This document shows, one piece after another, positions 9,164 through 18,200 of a stretch of DNA of 62,594 bases (the stretch's first letter is position 1; the number at the start of each line of letters is the position of its first letter). The translations under genes were made by a program, and so were the position numbers. The stretch comes from JBNKWA01 sp050299555 (GTDB taxonomy: Bacteria > Pseudomonadota > Alphaproteobacteria > Rhodobacterales > Rhodobacteraceae): positions 1 to 62,594 of the forward strand of contig JBNKWA010000033.1 in the NCBI GenBank assembly GCA_050299555.1. The letters run 5' to 3'. The notes beneath the pieces were generated by a model. It was not told the DNA's origin and did no database searches. It saw only the letters and a list, made by a program, of their open reading frames with translations.

Positions 9164-10031
9164 CGATCGCGGTATCCGACTTCAGGTACTCGAAGAATTC
9201 GCTGTCCGGTGAGATCACCAGCGACGAATTGTTGCCGCCGAGGGCTTTCTCGTAGGCGGTGAGCGACCGGTAGAAGGCAAAGAACTCGGGGTCGCGGCCA
9301 AAGGCCTCGGCAAGGATCCCGTTGCGCTCGGCATCGGCCTCGCCGCGGATGATCTCGCCGTCGCGCTGCGCTTCCGAGACCAGCTCGACCGCGGTCCGGT
9401 CGGCCTGGGCACGGACCCGCTGCGCGGCTTCCTGACCGCGGGCGCGCTCATCCGCCGCCTCGCGCTCGCGCTCGGCCTTCATGCGGTCGAAGGTGGCAGC
9501 AAGGTTCTGCTCGGGCAGGTCGGCACGCTTGATGCGCACATCCACCACCTCGACGCCGATGGAGCGGGCCTGCACGATCGCGGCATCGCGGATGCGGTTC
9601 ATCAGCGAGGCGCGGTCCGGCGACAGGACGGCATCGGAGGCGACCGAGCCCAGCACCTCGCGCAGCTTTGCGCGCAGGATGTCGGCAAGGCGCAGCTCGG
9701 CGGTGTCGATGCCGCCAGAGCCCACGGCCTGGCGGAAGGTCAGGACGTTGGCGATCCGCCACCGCGCGAAGGCGTCCACCACCAGCCGCCGGTCGTCGAG
9801 CGGGGTGACTTCCAGCGGCGAGGTGTCGAGCGACTGGATGCGGTCGTCATAGTAGACCACATCCTGGATGAAGGGCAGCTTGAAGGACAGGCCCGGATCT
9901 TCCTTGATCGCCTTGACCTGTCCGAACTGCAGCACCAGTGCCTTCTGCCGCTCTTCGACGATGAAGATCGACGACAGGGCAAGGATCAGTAGCAGGAACA
10001 GAAGTCCCGCAGCGATTGCGACGCGGCTCAT
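9156..10031 (-). CDS. hflC: HflC, membrane modulator of FtsH protease
   Basis: A 291-residue SPFH/prohibitin-family protein. A single N-terminal membrane anchor (residues 4-24) is followed by the band-7 domain (EERQKALVLQFGQ onwards) and a long charged coiled coil rich in Arg, Glu and Ala (RMKAEREREAADERARGQEA). It assembles with HflK into a cage around FtsH on the periplasmic side of the inner membrane. Its ATG overlaps the hflK stop by four bases (ATGA). The C-terminus, with GNNSSLVISPDSEFFEYL, is typical of HflC. Confidence 0.95.
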   Translation of the reverse strand: MSRVAIAAGLLFLLLILALSSIFIVEERQKALVLQFGQVKAIKEDPGLSFKLPFIQDVVYYDDRIQSLDTSPLEVTPLDDRRLVVDAFARWRIANVLTFRQAVGSGGIDTAELRLADILRAKLREVLGSVASDAVLSPDRASLMNRIRDAAIVQARSIGVEVVDVRIKRADLPEQNLAATFDRMKAEREREAADERARGQEAAQRVRAQADRTAVELVSEAQRDGEIIRGEADAERNGILAEAFGRDPEFFAFYRSLTAYEKALGGNNSSLVISPDSEFFEYLKSDTAIVE

Positions 10032-11230
10032 GGGTTGCCTCCCGTCCGACCGGTCCCGGCTCCGGCACTGTCAAGATTGCGGCGCAGCTCGTTCAGCGGC
10101 AGGTAGGGCACGATGCCCTGTCCCTCGCCGCCCAGATTGGGATCGACCATGATCTTGTTGACGTTGCTCATCACCCGCTCCAGCGTCTCAAGGTACATGC
10201 GCTTGCGGATCACCTCGGGCGCCTTGGCGTACTCGTCGTAGATGGCGACGAAGCGGCTGGCCTCCCCCTTGGCGTCGTTGACCACCTGGGCGCGATAGCC
10301 CTCGGCCTGCTGCAGGATCTCGGCGCTCTGGCCGCGCGCGCCCGCCAGTTTCTGGTTGGCGTAGGCATCGGCCTGGTTCTGGAAAGTGTTGCGTTCCTGC
10401 TCGGCCTGCTGGACGTCCCGGAAGGAGTCGATCACCGCCTCGGGCGGGTCGGCCCGGTCCAGCGTAAGGCGCAGGACCTGCACTCCGGACTGATAGCTGT
10501 CGAGCGTCGTCTGGATCAGCTCCTGGACCTCGGCCTCGATCAGGCCGCGGTCGCGGTTGAGGATCGGCGCCAGCTCGGACCGGCCGACCACCTCGCGCAT
10601 GGCCGACTCCGACACGGCACGGATGGTTTCCTCCGGCTCGGCAAGGTTGAACAGGTACTTCTCCGGATCGGAGATGTTCCAGGCCACCTCGAACTTGATG
10701 TCGATGATGTTCTCGTCGCCGGTCAGCATCAGGCCATCCTCGCCGCCACGCGCACGCGACACGCCGATCTCCTCGACCCGCTGTTCGGTGACCGGCAGGA
10801 TCTCCTTGGTCACCACCGGCCAGGCCGCAAAGTTGAGGCCAGGCTCGCCAATGCTGCTGAACTTGCCAAAGAACATCTCGACCGATTTCTGCTCCGGCCT
10901 CACGGTGTAGAACGACATCAGCAACCAGCCGGCGATCAGCGCCACGCCGACCAGAAGAATGCCGCCGCGGCCGACACCCTCGGGGCCGCTGGGGCCCTGG
11001 CCGCCGTTCCGGCTGCCACCGCCACCCATCAGGACCTTGAGCTGCTCCTGCCCCTTGCGCACGAGCCGTTCCACATCCGGAACCTGCTTGCCCGGGCCGC
11101 CCGGCCGTCGCTTGTCGTCACCGCCGCGATTGCCGTCGTCGCCGTCGCCGCCCCATGGGCCGCGTCCGCCGCCGCCCTTGCGACCGCCGCCGCCGCCCCA
11201 GGGACCTCCGGAATTGTTGGAATATGGCAT
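10028..11230 (-). CDS. hflK: HflK, membrane modulator of FtsH protease
   Basis: A 400-residue partner of HflC. The first 45 residues are extremely Gly-rich (runs of GGGGG with Arg, Lys and Asp), the usual cytoplasmic tail of HflK. One membrane span follows around residues 90-108 (ILLVGVALIAGWLLMSFYTV), then the band-7 domain (RPEQKSVEMFFGKF) and a coiled coil (DVQQAEQERNTFQNQADAYA). It precedes hflC with a four-base overlap, and gor lies upstream on the same strand 109 bases away, so a promoter for hflKC may lie between 11231 and 11339. Confidence 0.95.
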   Translation of the reverse strand: MPYSNNSGGPWGGGGGRKGGGGRGPWGGDGDDGNRGGDDKRRPGGPGKQVPDVERLVRKGQEQLKVLMGGGGSRNGGQGPSGPEGVGRGGILLVGVALIAGWLLMSFYTVRPEQKSVEMFFGKFSSIGEPGLNFAAWPVVTKEILPVTEQRVEEIGVSRARGGEDGLMLTGDENIIDIKFEVAWNISDPEKYLFNLAEPEETIRAVSESAMREVVGRSELAPILNRDRGLIEAEVQELIQTTLDSYQSGVQVLRLTLDRADPPEAVIDSFRDVQQAEQERNTFQNQADAYANQKLAGARGQSAEILQQAEGYRAQVVNDAKGEASRFVAIYDEYAKAPEVIRKRMYLETLERVMSNVNKIMVDPNLGGEGQGIVPYLPLNELRRNLDSAGAGTGRTGGNP

Positions 11231-11339
11231 GGGTTCTCAGATCACCTTCTTGTCCTGCCCGGATCGTGCCGGTTCAAGGTTCGTCGTTACGTGTTCATTG
11301 AGCAAGGGTTTTCAACCCCTGCGCGCCCGCGGCGTGAAT

Positions 11340-12695
11340 TCAGGCCGGATGCGCCTCGCGCATCGTCACAAGTTCCTCGGCTGCCGTCGGGTGCACCGCC
11401 ATGGTGCGGTCGAAGTCCTCCTTGGTCGCACCCATCTTCACCGCGATCCCCACCATCTGGATCATCTCGCCGGCGCCGGGGCCGACGATGTGCACACCCA
11501 GTACACGCCGGCTGGGCCTGTCGACCACCAGTTTCATTAGCATGCGCTGATCGCGATCGGCAAAGCTGTGGAACATCGGCTGGAAGGTCGAGCGGTAGAT
11601 TTCCGCGTCGTACTCTTCGCGCGCCTGCTCCTGCGTCAGACCGACGGTGCCGAGTTCGGGCTGGGTGAAGACCGCGGTGGGGATCAGCGCGTGGTCCACG
11701 GGCGTCGGAATGCCGCGGAACACCGTGTCCGCAAAGGCCATGCCCTCGCGGATCGCCACGGGCGTCAGGTTCACCCGGTCGGTCACGTCGCCGATGGCGA
11801 AGATCGAAGGCACCGCCGTCTGTGAATAGGAATCGACCTCGATGGCACCGTTGCGGGCCAGCCCGACACCCAGATTCTCCAGCCCCAGGCCGGCCGAGTT
11901 CGGGCGCCGGCCGGTGGCGAACAGGACCACGTCGTATTCGGTCGTGGCGCCGTCGGTGCACTTCACCTGGATCCTGTCACCCGCCCTTGCCATCGCCACC
12001 ACGTCGCGGCCCACATGCAGGTCGATGCCTTTCTTGATCATCTCCTCGGCAATATGGCCGCGCACCTCGTCATCGAAGCCGCGCAGGATCTGGGCCCCCC
12101 GGTAGAACTGGGTCACCTGCGCGCCCATGCCGTTCATGATGCCGGCGAACTCGCAGGCGATATAGCCGCCGCCGACGATCAGGATCCGACCGGGCAGGGC
12201 CGGAAGGTGGAAGATCTCGTTCGAGGTGATGCCGAGCTCGGCCCCGGGCACGTCAGGCCGGAACGGCGTGCCGCCGGTCGCGACCAGGATGTGGCGGGCG
12301 CGCAGGGTCTCGCCGGTGGAAAGCTGCACGGTATGGGGGTCGAGCAGCGTTGCCCGGGCGCGGTGGACCGCAACGCCGGCCTTGACGAGGTTGGCCTCAT
12401 AGACCCTTTCCAGCCGGTCGATCTCGGCATCCTTGCGGGCGATGAACGCCGGCCAGTCAAAGCTGCGCTCGCCGACGGTCCAGCCAAAGCCGGCGGCATC
12501 CTCGAACGCCTCCGAAAAGGACGAGGCGAAGACCATCAGCTTTTTGGGCACGCAGCCGCGGATCACGCAAGTGCCGCCGTAGCGATCCATTTCGGCCAGC
12601 GCCACGCTGGCTCCGGCCTGCGCCGACCAGCGCGCCGCCCTGACGCCGCCGGAGCCGCCGCCGATGACGAACAGATCAAGGTCGAAGTTGCTCAT
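11340..12695 (-). CDS. gor: Glutathione-disulfide reductase
   Basis: A 451-residue NADPH- and FAD-dependent enzyme that regenerates reduced glutathione. It shows the FAD-binding GGGSGGVRAA near residue 12, the redox-active disulfide in GGTCVIRGCVPKKL (Cys-x4-Cys) near 40, a second dinucleotide fold GGGYIACEFAG near 175, the FAD motif AIGDVTDRVNLTPVA near 302, and the C-terminal dimer-domain catalytic His-x4-Glu in HPTAAEE. The ATG at 12695 overlaps the rpiA stop by four bases. Pairing of rpiA with gor is consistent with NADPH-linked carbon and redox metabolism, but that is inference. The longer frame to 13016 is a shadow within rpiA. Confidence 0.95.
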   Translation of the reverse strand: MSNFDLDLFVIGGGSGGVRAARWSAQAGASVALAEMDRYGGTCVIRGCVPKKLMVFASSFSEAFEDAAGFGWTVGERSFDWPAFIARKDAEIDRLERVYEANLVKAGVAVHRARATLLDPHTVQLSTGETLRARHILVATGGTPFRPDVPGAELGITSNEIFHLPALPGRILIVGGGYIACEFAGIMNGMGAQVTQFYRGAQILRGFDDEVRGHIAEEMIKKGIDLHVGRDVVAMARAGDRIQVKCTDGATTEYDVVLFATGRRPNSAGLGLENLGVGLARNGAIEVDSYSQTAVPSIFAIGDVTDRVNLTPVAIREGMAFADTVFRGIPTPVDHALIPTAVFTQPELGTVGLTQEQAREEYDAEIYRSTFQPMFHSFADRDQRMLMKLVVDRPSRRVLGVHIVGPGAGEMIQMVGIAVKMGATKEDFDRTMAVHPTAAEELVTMREAHPA

Positions 12696-13453
12696 GCTAC
12701 ACCATGCTCGGCCGGCGCGGCCACGTTGCGCGTGCTGCCGTCCCGATCGAGCACGCGGGCCGAGCCATCCGCCTGGCCGACCACCACCGCCGAGGCCATG
12801 CCGATGAAAAGCCCGGTCTCGACCACGCCGGGCAGGTGCAACAGCCGGTCGTGCAGCGCATCGGGATCGCCGATCCTGCCAAGATGGAGGTCGAGGATAT
12901 GGTGCCCCTCGTCGCTGACGAAGGGCGCGCCGTCCCGTTCCCGCAACGTCACCTCGCGGCCGGCCACATCGGCACCGGCCAGCAGCTCGGCAATCCGTGC
13001 CCTGGTTGTCCGCCATCCGAACCGCACCACCTCGACCGGCAGCGGAAAGGCACCGAGCACCGCGACCTCCTTGCCGGGATCGGCGATCACCACCATCCGC
13101 TTGGAGGCGGCGGCGACGATCTTCTCCTGCAGCAAGGCACCGCCGCCACCCTTGATCAGCCGCAAGCCGGGGTCGAACTCGTCGGCGCCGTCGAGGGTCA
13201 GGTCCAACATCCCCGCCTCGTCCAGCGTGGTCACGGCGATGCCCTCGCTTCGGGCCAGCGCCTCAGTGGCCGAGGAGGTCGGAACGCCCACGACATCCAG
13301 TCCGGCGCGTACCCGCTGGCCCAGAAGCCGCACCAGAAAGGCGGCGGTCGAGCCGGTGCCGAGGCCCAGCCGCATGCCCGGGGCAACGAAGTCGAGCGCC
13401 GCGCGGGCGGCGGCATGTTTCGGCCGGTCGGAGGCGGAAAGGGAGCTGAGCAT
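12692..13453 (-). CDS. rpiA: Ribose-5-phosphate isomerase A
   Basis: A 253-residue enzyme that interconverts ribose 5-phosphate and ribulose 5-phosphate. Family motifs are clear: GLGTGSTAAFLVRLLG near residue 29, TLDGADEFD near 87 with the catalytic Asp, and KGGGGALLQEKIVA near 100 with the catalytic Glu. The chain ends with GLFIGMASAVVVGQADGSAR. It is the first gene of the minus-strand run rpiA-gor-hflKC. Ribose phosphate produced by the salvage operon at 53200-58496 can enter the pentose phosphate route through this enzyme. Confidence 0.95.
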   Translation of the reverse strand: MLSSLSASDRPKHAAARAALDFVAPGMRLGLGTGSTAAFLVRLLGQRVRAGLDVVGVPTSSATEALARSEGIAVTTLDEAGMLDLTLDGADEFDPGLRLIKGGGGALLQEKIVAAASKRMVVIADPGKEVAVLGAFPLPVEVVRFGWRTTRARIAELLAGADVAGREVTLRERDGAPFVSDEGHHILDLHLGRIGDPDALHDRLLHLPGVVETGLFIGMASAVVVGQADGSARVLDRDGSTRNVAAPAEHGVA

Positions 13454-13597
13454 GAGGGCTGCCTTCGGGGTTTGTCGCCGGGTCGCGCGGGGTTATAGAC
13501 AATGGTTGCCAGCAGGGCGAGGGGGCATCACCGCCAAAATGCCGTGAACGCCCGCACGTGCAGCATTGAGACCAACGCCGTCTGAAAGGACATCGCA

Positions 13598-13894
13598 TTG
13601 AGGCTGCGGTTGCCAGGGGTCCAATCCGGTCGCGACACGGCCTTCCCGGATCCGCTCACGGTCGAGATCGCCCAGGAGCGGGCGGCAAGCCTCGGCCGGG
13701 CCGGGCGGCGCATCGAGGCGGCGGCTGCCAGCTACGCGGCCGAGCCCACGGCGGCAACGCGGCGCGCGCTGACGCATGCGGTTTGGGCCTACATCGTTCA
13801 GCGCGAGGCCTGCGGTCTGCGTCGCCACGGCAACGTCCTCAGGCACTTCGACATCCCGTCGGACATCCTGCGCGGCTTTGGCATCCGCCGCTGA
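13598..13894 (+). CDS. Small DUF6665-like protein
   Basis: A 98-residue soluble protein. The central pattern EIAQERAASLGRAGRRIEAA and the second half, with VWAYIVQREACGLRRHGNVL then FDIPSDILRGFG, fit a small alphaproteobacterial family I recall as DUF6665; no function is known to me. The start is a TTG at 13598 preceded by GAAAGGA seven bases away, which supports this start over any internal one. It is divergent from rpiA, with about 144 bases between them. Confidence 0.6.
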   Translation: MRLRLPGVQSGRDTAFPDPLTVEIAQERAASLGRAGRRIEAAAASYAAEPTAATRRALTHAVWAYIVQREACGLRRHGNVLRHFDIPSDILRGFGIRR

Positions 13895-14345
13895 GCTCGC
13901 ACCCCTGTCCACTCCGGCGTCCCGACCGGTGGGCGAGCACCCGCGCGGCGGGCCCTGCCATGCGAACTGCGACCACACTCCACCCTTTTCACCCAATGCA
14001 TGTTGGTGCGCGGGTATCGAATCCGTTGTTCAGGGTGGACGCGGCCTTTAGGTTGTGGTGTTAAAGATGAAAACAACGTGAGAGAGAAACGCCGCGTGCT
14101 TTCGACCGAGATCTGGGCTAGGATGCCCGAAAAGGTCTGGATATCCGGAATGCTGGATTGCCGCAACGCCCCCCCTTGGGGCGCAGTCACTGTCGGCCGC
14201 CGGTCGGTAGGCTTGATACCGGTCGCATCGCGACCCGGCGCCGGCGATTGCCAACCCCTTGTGGCGAACCCTCGCCGGTGGAGGACCGGGACCCGGAGCG
14301 GTGCAGGTTGACGAAGCCATAACCGCCGACAGCACCCCGCCGGCG
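13895..14345. other. Gene-poor interval upstream of the sigma factor
   Basis: About 450 bases without a gene I can support. The part around 13995-14110 is less GC-rich than its surroundings, as a promoter region would be, but I could not fit a convincing -35/-10 pair or a GGAAC/GTT general-stress promoter. A 103-codon plus frame (14000-14311) has a Trp/Cys/Arg-rich composition unlike the neighbouring genes and is not called. The stretch 14018-14030 resembles a tRNA T-loop but no cloverleaf can be built around it. Confidence 0.4.
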
Positions 14346-14897
14346 ATGGTCCGCGACGAGATCATCCTGCACTTGCCGGCGCTGCGGGACTTCGCCCAGA
14401 TCCTCACCCAGGATCGTGCCAGCGCCGACGATCTGGTGCAGGACACCATGCTTCGCGCCTGGACGCGGTTTGACCGCTTCAAGCGGGGAACCGATCTGCG
14501 GGCCTGGCTCTTTGCGGTGCAGCGCAATCTCTTCTACTCCGGCATCCGCCGGCGGCGATACGAGACCAACGATCCCGGGGGCGCTTATGCCGCGACCCTG
14601 GTGCAGCAACCCGACCACGACGCCCGGCTCGACTTCGCCGACTTTGCCGAGGCCTTCAAGAAACTGCCGGCCGAGCAGCGCGAGGCCCTGGCCCTGGTGG
14701 CCGCGTCGGGATTCACCCATGCCGAGGCGGCCGACATCGTCGGGGTCGCGCCGGGCACGATGAAGAGCCGGCTGAACCGCGCCCGCACCCGCCTGGTCTC
14801 GCTCCTGGGCTTCGAATGGGAGTTGCCGCGCAACCGCTCGGGCCGGACCAATGGCAGCAGCGGGACCGAGGACGAGCCGAACGACGAAGAAGGTTAA
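14346..14897 (+). CDS. ECF-family RNA polymerase sigma factor, EcfG-like
   Basis: A sigma factor of about 183 residues. Region 2 is LPALRDFAQILTQDRASADD then LVQDTMLRAW and LRAWLFAVQRNLFYS; region 4 is FKKLPAEQREALALVAASGF then AEAADIVGVAPGTMKSRLNR with its helix-turn-helix. Region 4 and the short linker DARLDFADF resemble EcfG, the general stress sigma factor of alphaproteobacteria, but no phyR or nepR gene lies beside it, so it may be a stand-alone paralogue. The start is uncertain: ATG at 14346 opens just before the conserved part; a GTG at 14301 has GGAG too close in front; a TTG at 14259 is less likely. The C-terminus ends in an acidic Ser/Glu tail. Confidence 0.85.
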   Translation: MVRDEIILHLPALRDFAQILTQDRASADDLVQDTMLRAWTRFDRFKRGTDLRAWLFAVQRNLFYSGIRRRRYETNDPGGAYAATLVQQPDHDARLDFADFAEAFKKLPAEQREALALVAASGFTHAEAADIVGVAPGTMKSRLNRARTRLVSLLGFEWELPRNRSGRTNGSSGTEDEPNDEEG

Positions 14898-15128
14898 CGC
14901 GCCATTGCTCGCGTCCGATCTCAGCCTCGACGGGTAAGTCGCCGAAAAACAAGGACCGCAGCGACCGGAAGGCGGCAGGACGTTGCCCGCTGGTCCAATG
15001 GTGTTAATCTTTGAGTCTATCGCCTGACCGCTACATGTGGTAAGCTGGGAACCCGTCAACCACAAAATGTGACGGAATTGCGAAAAAATCCGTTGACCGG
15101 TGACTCCTCCTCTGACAGGTTGACTGAG
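14898..15128. other. Interval between the sigma gene and the nrdJ control region
   Basis: Together with the leader to 15294 this is a 397-base gene-free stretch. The part 14990-15110 is relatively AT-rich for this genome (runs such as CGAAAAAATCC) and contains TTGACC at 15093-15098 and TTGACT at 15120-15125, either of which could be a -35 element for nrdJ; no clear -10 sits at the right distance. A short palindrome CACAAAATGTG lies at about 15061-15071. No gene is seen. Confidence 0.35.
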
Positions 15129-15175
15129 CCTCTACGGGCAGTAGGGGCACACCAACGGACTACTAAATCTAGTAT
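15129..15175 (+). promoter_or_regulatory. Candidate NrdR box pair upstream of nrdJ
   Basis: The 16-mer CTACTAAATCTAGTAT at 15160-15175 agrees at 11 of 16 positions with the published NrdR box consensus (acaCwAtATaTwGtgt, allowing c at position 10), including the invariant C-w-A and T-w-G-t cores. Exactly 31 bases upstream, CCTCTACGGGCAGTAG at 15129-15144 keeps the outer CTA/AGTAG half-sites. NrdR boxes characteristically come in pairs three helical turns apart on the same DNA face, and this spacing fits. NrdR is the ATP/dATP-sensing repressor of ribonucleotide reductase genes. The first box is degenerate, so I treat this as probable. Confidence 0.6.
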
Positions 15176-15294
15176 CACAAACTGAAGTCTCGGACGCAGC
15201 CTCGGCTGCGAGGGGCAGCGTGCTGCCTTCGGGGACGGGCGTGAATACTGTCGGGCAGAGCAAGGCGCGAAACAGCGCCGGACAGGGGTCTAAA

Positions 15295-18200
15295 ATGAAG
15301 ATTGAACGCAAATACACCACCGAAATGACTGGCGCCTACGGCGCCATCGAGTTCCGCGAGACCGCGTCGGAGATTCGCAATCCCGACGGGTCGGTGGTCT
15401 TCTCGCTGACCGGGATCAAGGTTCCGGCGGGGTGGAGCCAGGTGGCGTCCGACGTTCTGGCCCAGAAGTACTTCCGCAAGGCCGGCGTGCCGGCACGTCT
15501 GAAGCGGGTCAAGGAAAAGGGCGTGCCGGCGTTCCTGCAGCGCTCGGTGCCCGACGACAAGGCGCTGGCCGATCTGCCCGAGGACGAGCGCACCGGCAGC
15601 GAGATCGACGCGCGCCAGGTCTTCGACCGTCTCGCCGGCGCCTGGGCCTACTGGGGCTGGAAGGGCGGCTACTTCTCGACCGAGGCCGACGCCCGCGCCT
15701 ACTACGACGAGATGCGCTACATGCTGGCGGCGCAGATGGCGGCGCCCAACAGCCCGCAATGGTTCAACACCGGCCTGCACTGGGCCTATGGCATCGACGG
15801 TCCCAGCCAGGGCCACTACTACGTCGATTTCGAGACCGGCGAACTGGTCAAGTCGCAGTCGGCCTACGAGCATCCCCAGCCCCATGCGTGCTTCATCCAG
15901 TCGGTACGCGACGATCTGGTGAATGACGGCGGCATCATGGACCTCTGGACCCGCGAGGCGCGGCTGTTCAAGTACGGCTCCGGCACCGGCACCAACTTCT
16001 CCTCGCTGCGCGCCGAGGGCGAGCGCCTCGCCGGCGGCGGCAAGTCGTCCGGGCTGATGTCCTTCCTCAAGATCGGCGACCGCGCCGCCGGGGCGATCAA
16101 GTCAGGCGGCACCACCCGCCGCGCCGCCAAGATGGTGATCTGCGACATGGATCACCCCGACATCGAGAGCTTCATCAACTGGAAGGTGGTCGAAGAGCAG
16201 AAGGTGGCCTCGCTGGTCGCCGGCTCGAAGCTGCACGAGGAAAAGCTCAACGGCATCTTCGCCGCGATCCGGTCCTGGGACGGGGCCGAGGCGGATGCCT
16301 TCGATCCGGCCGCCAATCCCGGGCTCAAGGCTGCCATCCGCGCCGCCAAGAAAGTGGCGATCCCCGAGTCCTACGTGAAGCGCATCCTGCAATACGCGGC
16401 GCAGGGCTACACCTCGATCGAATTCCCCACCTACAACACCGACTGGGACTCGGATGCCTACCTCACCGTCTCCGGGCAGAACTCCAACAACTCGGTCCGC
16501 GTCACCGACGCCTTCCTGAAGGCGGTCGAGGAGGATGCCGACTGGGCGCTCATCAACCGCATCGACGGCAAGCCGGCCAAGACCGTCCGGGCGCGCGAGC
16601 TGTGGGATCAGATCGGCCATGCCGCCTGGGCCTGCGCCGATCCGGGCATCCAGTATCACGACACCATCAACGGCTGGCACACCTGCCCCGAAGACGGGCC
16701 GATCCGGGCCTCCAACCCCTGCTCGGAGTACATGTTCCTCGACGACACCGCCTGCAATCTGGCGTCGCTGAACCTGCTCGGCTTCCTTGACGGGGACGGC
16801 GGCTTCGACGCCGAAGGCTACATGCACGCCACGCGGCTGTGGATGCTGACGCTCGAGATCAGCGTGCTGATGGCGCAGTTCCCCAGCCCCCGGATCGCCG
16901 AGCTGTCCTACCGCTTCCGCACCACCGGCCTCGGCTACGCCAACATCGGCGGGCTGCTGATGAACATGGGGCTCGGCTATGACAGCGACGCGGGCCGGGC
17001 GCTGGCCGGTGCGCTGACTGCGCTGATGACCGGCGTCTGCTATGCCACGTCGGCCGAGATGGCGCGCGAACTCGGGGCCTTCCCCGGCTACAAGCGCAAC
17101 GCCGACCACATGCTGCGGGTCGTCCGCAACCATTGCCGGGCCGCCCACGGCGAGGCCGAAGGCTACGAGGGGCTGGCGGTGCCGCCGGTGCCGCTCGACA
17201 TCGACGCCGTGCCCGATGGAAACCTTGCCGCGCTTGCCCAGGCCGCCTGGGACGAGGCTCTGAGCCTCGGCGAAAAGCACGGCTACCGCAACGCCCAGGC
17301 CACGGTGATCGCGCCGACCGGCACCATCGGCCTTGTCATGGACTGTGACACCACCGGAATCGAGCCCGACTTCGCCCTGGTGAAGTTCAAGAAGCTGGCC
17401 GGTGGGGGCTACTTCAAGATCATCAACCGCTCGGTGCCGCGGGCGCTGCAGACGCTCGGCTACAGCGCCAGCCAGATCGACGACATCGTCGCCTATGCGG
17501 TGGGCCGCGGCTCGCTTGAGGGGGCGCCGGATGTCAACGCCACCGCACTTCTCGGCCACGGCTTCGATACCGACGAGATCGCCAAGGTCGAGGCGGCGCT
17601 GGCCTCCGCCTTCGACATCCGCTTCGTCTTCAACCAGTGGACGCTGGGCCGCGACTTCTGCACCGGCACGCTGGGCATCCCGGCCGCGCTGCTGAACGAC
17701 CCGGGCTTCGACCTCCTGCGCCATCTCGGCTTCACCAGGGCGCAGATCGACGCTGCCAACCGCTACATCTGCGGCACCATGACGCTGGAAGGGGCGCCGC
17801 ACCTGAAGGCCGAACACCTGCCGGTGTTCGACTGCGCCAATCCCTGCGGCAAGACCGGCAAGCGGTTCCTGTCGGTGGACAGTCACATCCGCATGATGGC
17901 GGCGGCCCAAAGCTTCATCTCGGGCGCCATTTCCAAGACCATCAACATGCCCAACGACGCCTCGATCGAGGACTGCAAGGCGGCGTACCTGCTCAGTCAT
18001 CGGCTCGGCGTGAAGGCCAACGCGCTCTACCGTGATGGCTCGAAGCTGTCGCAGCCGCTCTCGGCCAGCCTGATCGACGACGAGGACGACGAGCTGGAGG
18101 AAGAGCTGATCGCGGCCCCGGCGGCCGAACGCGCGGCCATCCTGGCCGAGAAGATTGTCGAGAAGGTGGTCGTCAAGGAGGTCATCCGCGAAAGCGCGCG

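Noticed and set aside
14010..14045. tRNA-like TCGAATCC stretch
   Set aside because: No acceptor, D or anticodon stems can be built on either strand.
14000..14311. 103-codon plus frame before the sigma factor, considered as a NepR or anti-sigma gene
   Set aside because: Rich in Trp, Cys and Arg, with no NepR-like helices and an unsupported TTG start.
15048..15080. GGAAC at 15052 as part of a general-stress promoter
   Set aside because: No GTT element at the required 16-19 base distance.
14898..15294. Cobalamin riboswitch before nrdJ
   Set aside because: No B12-box-like conserved sequence seen; the NrdR boxes explain the conserved-looking region better.
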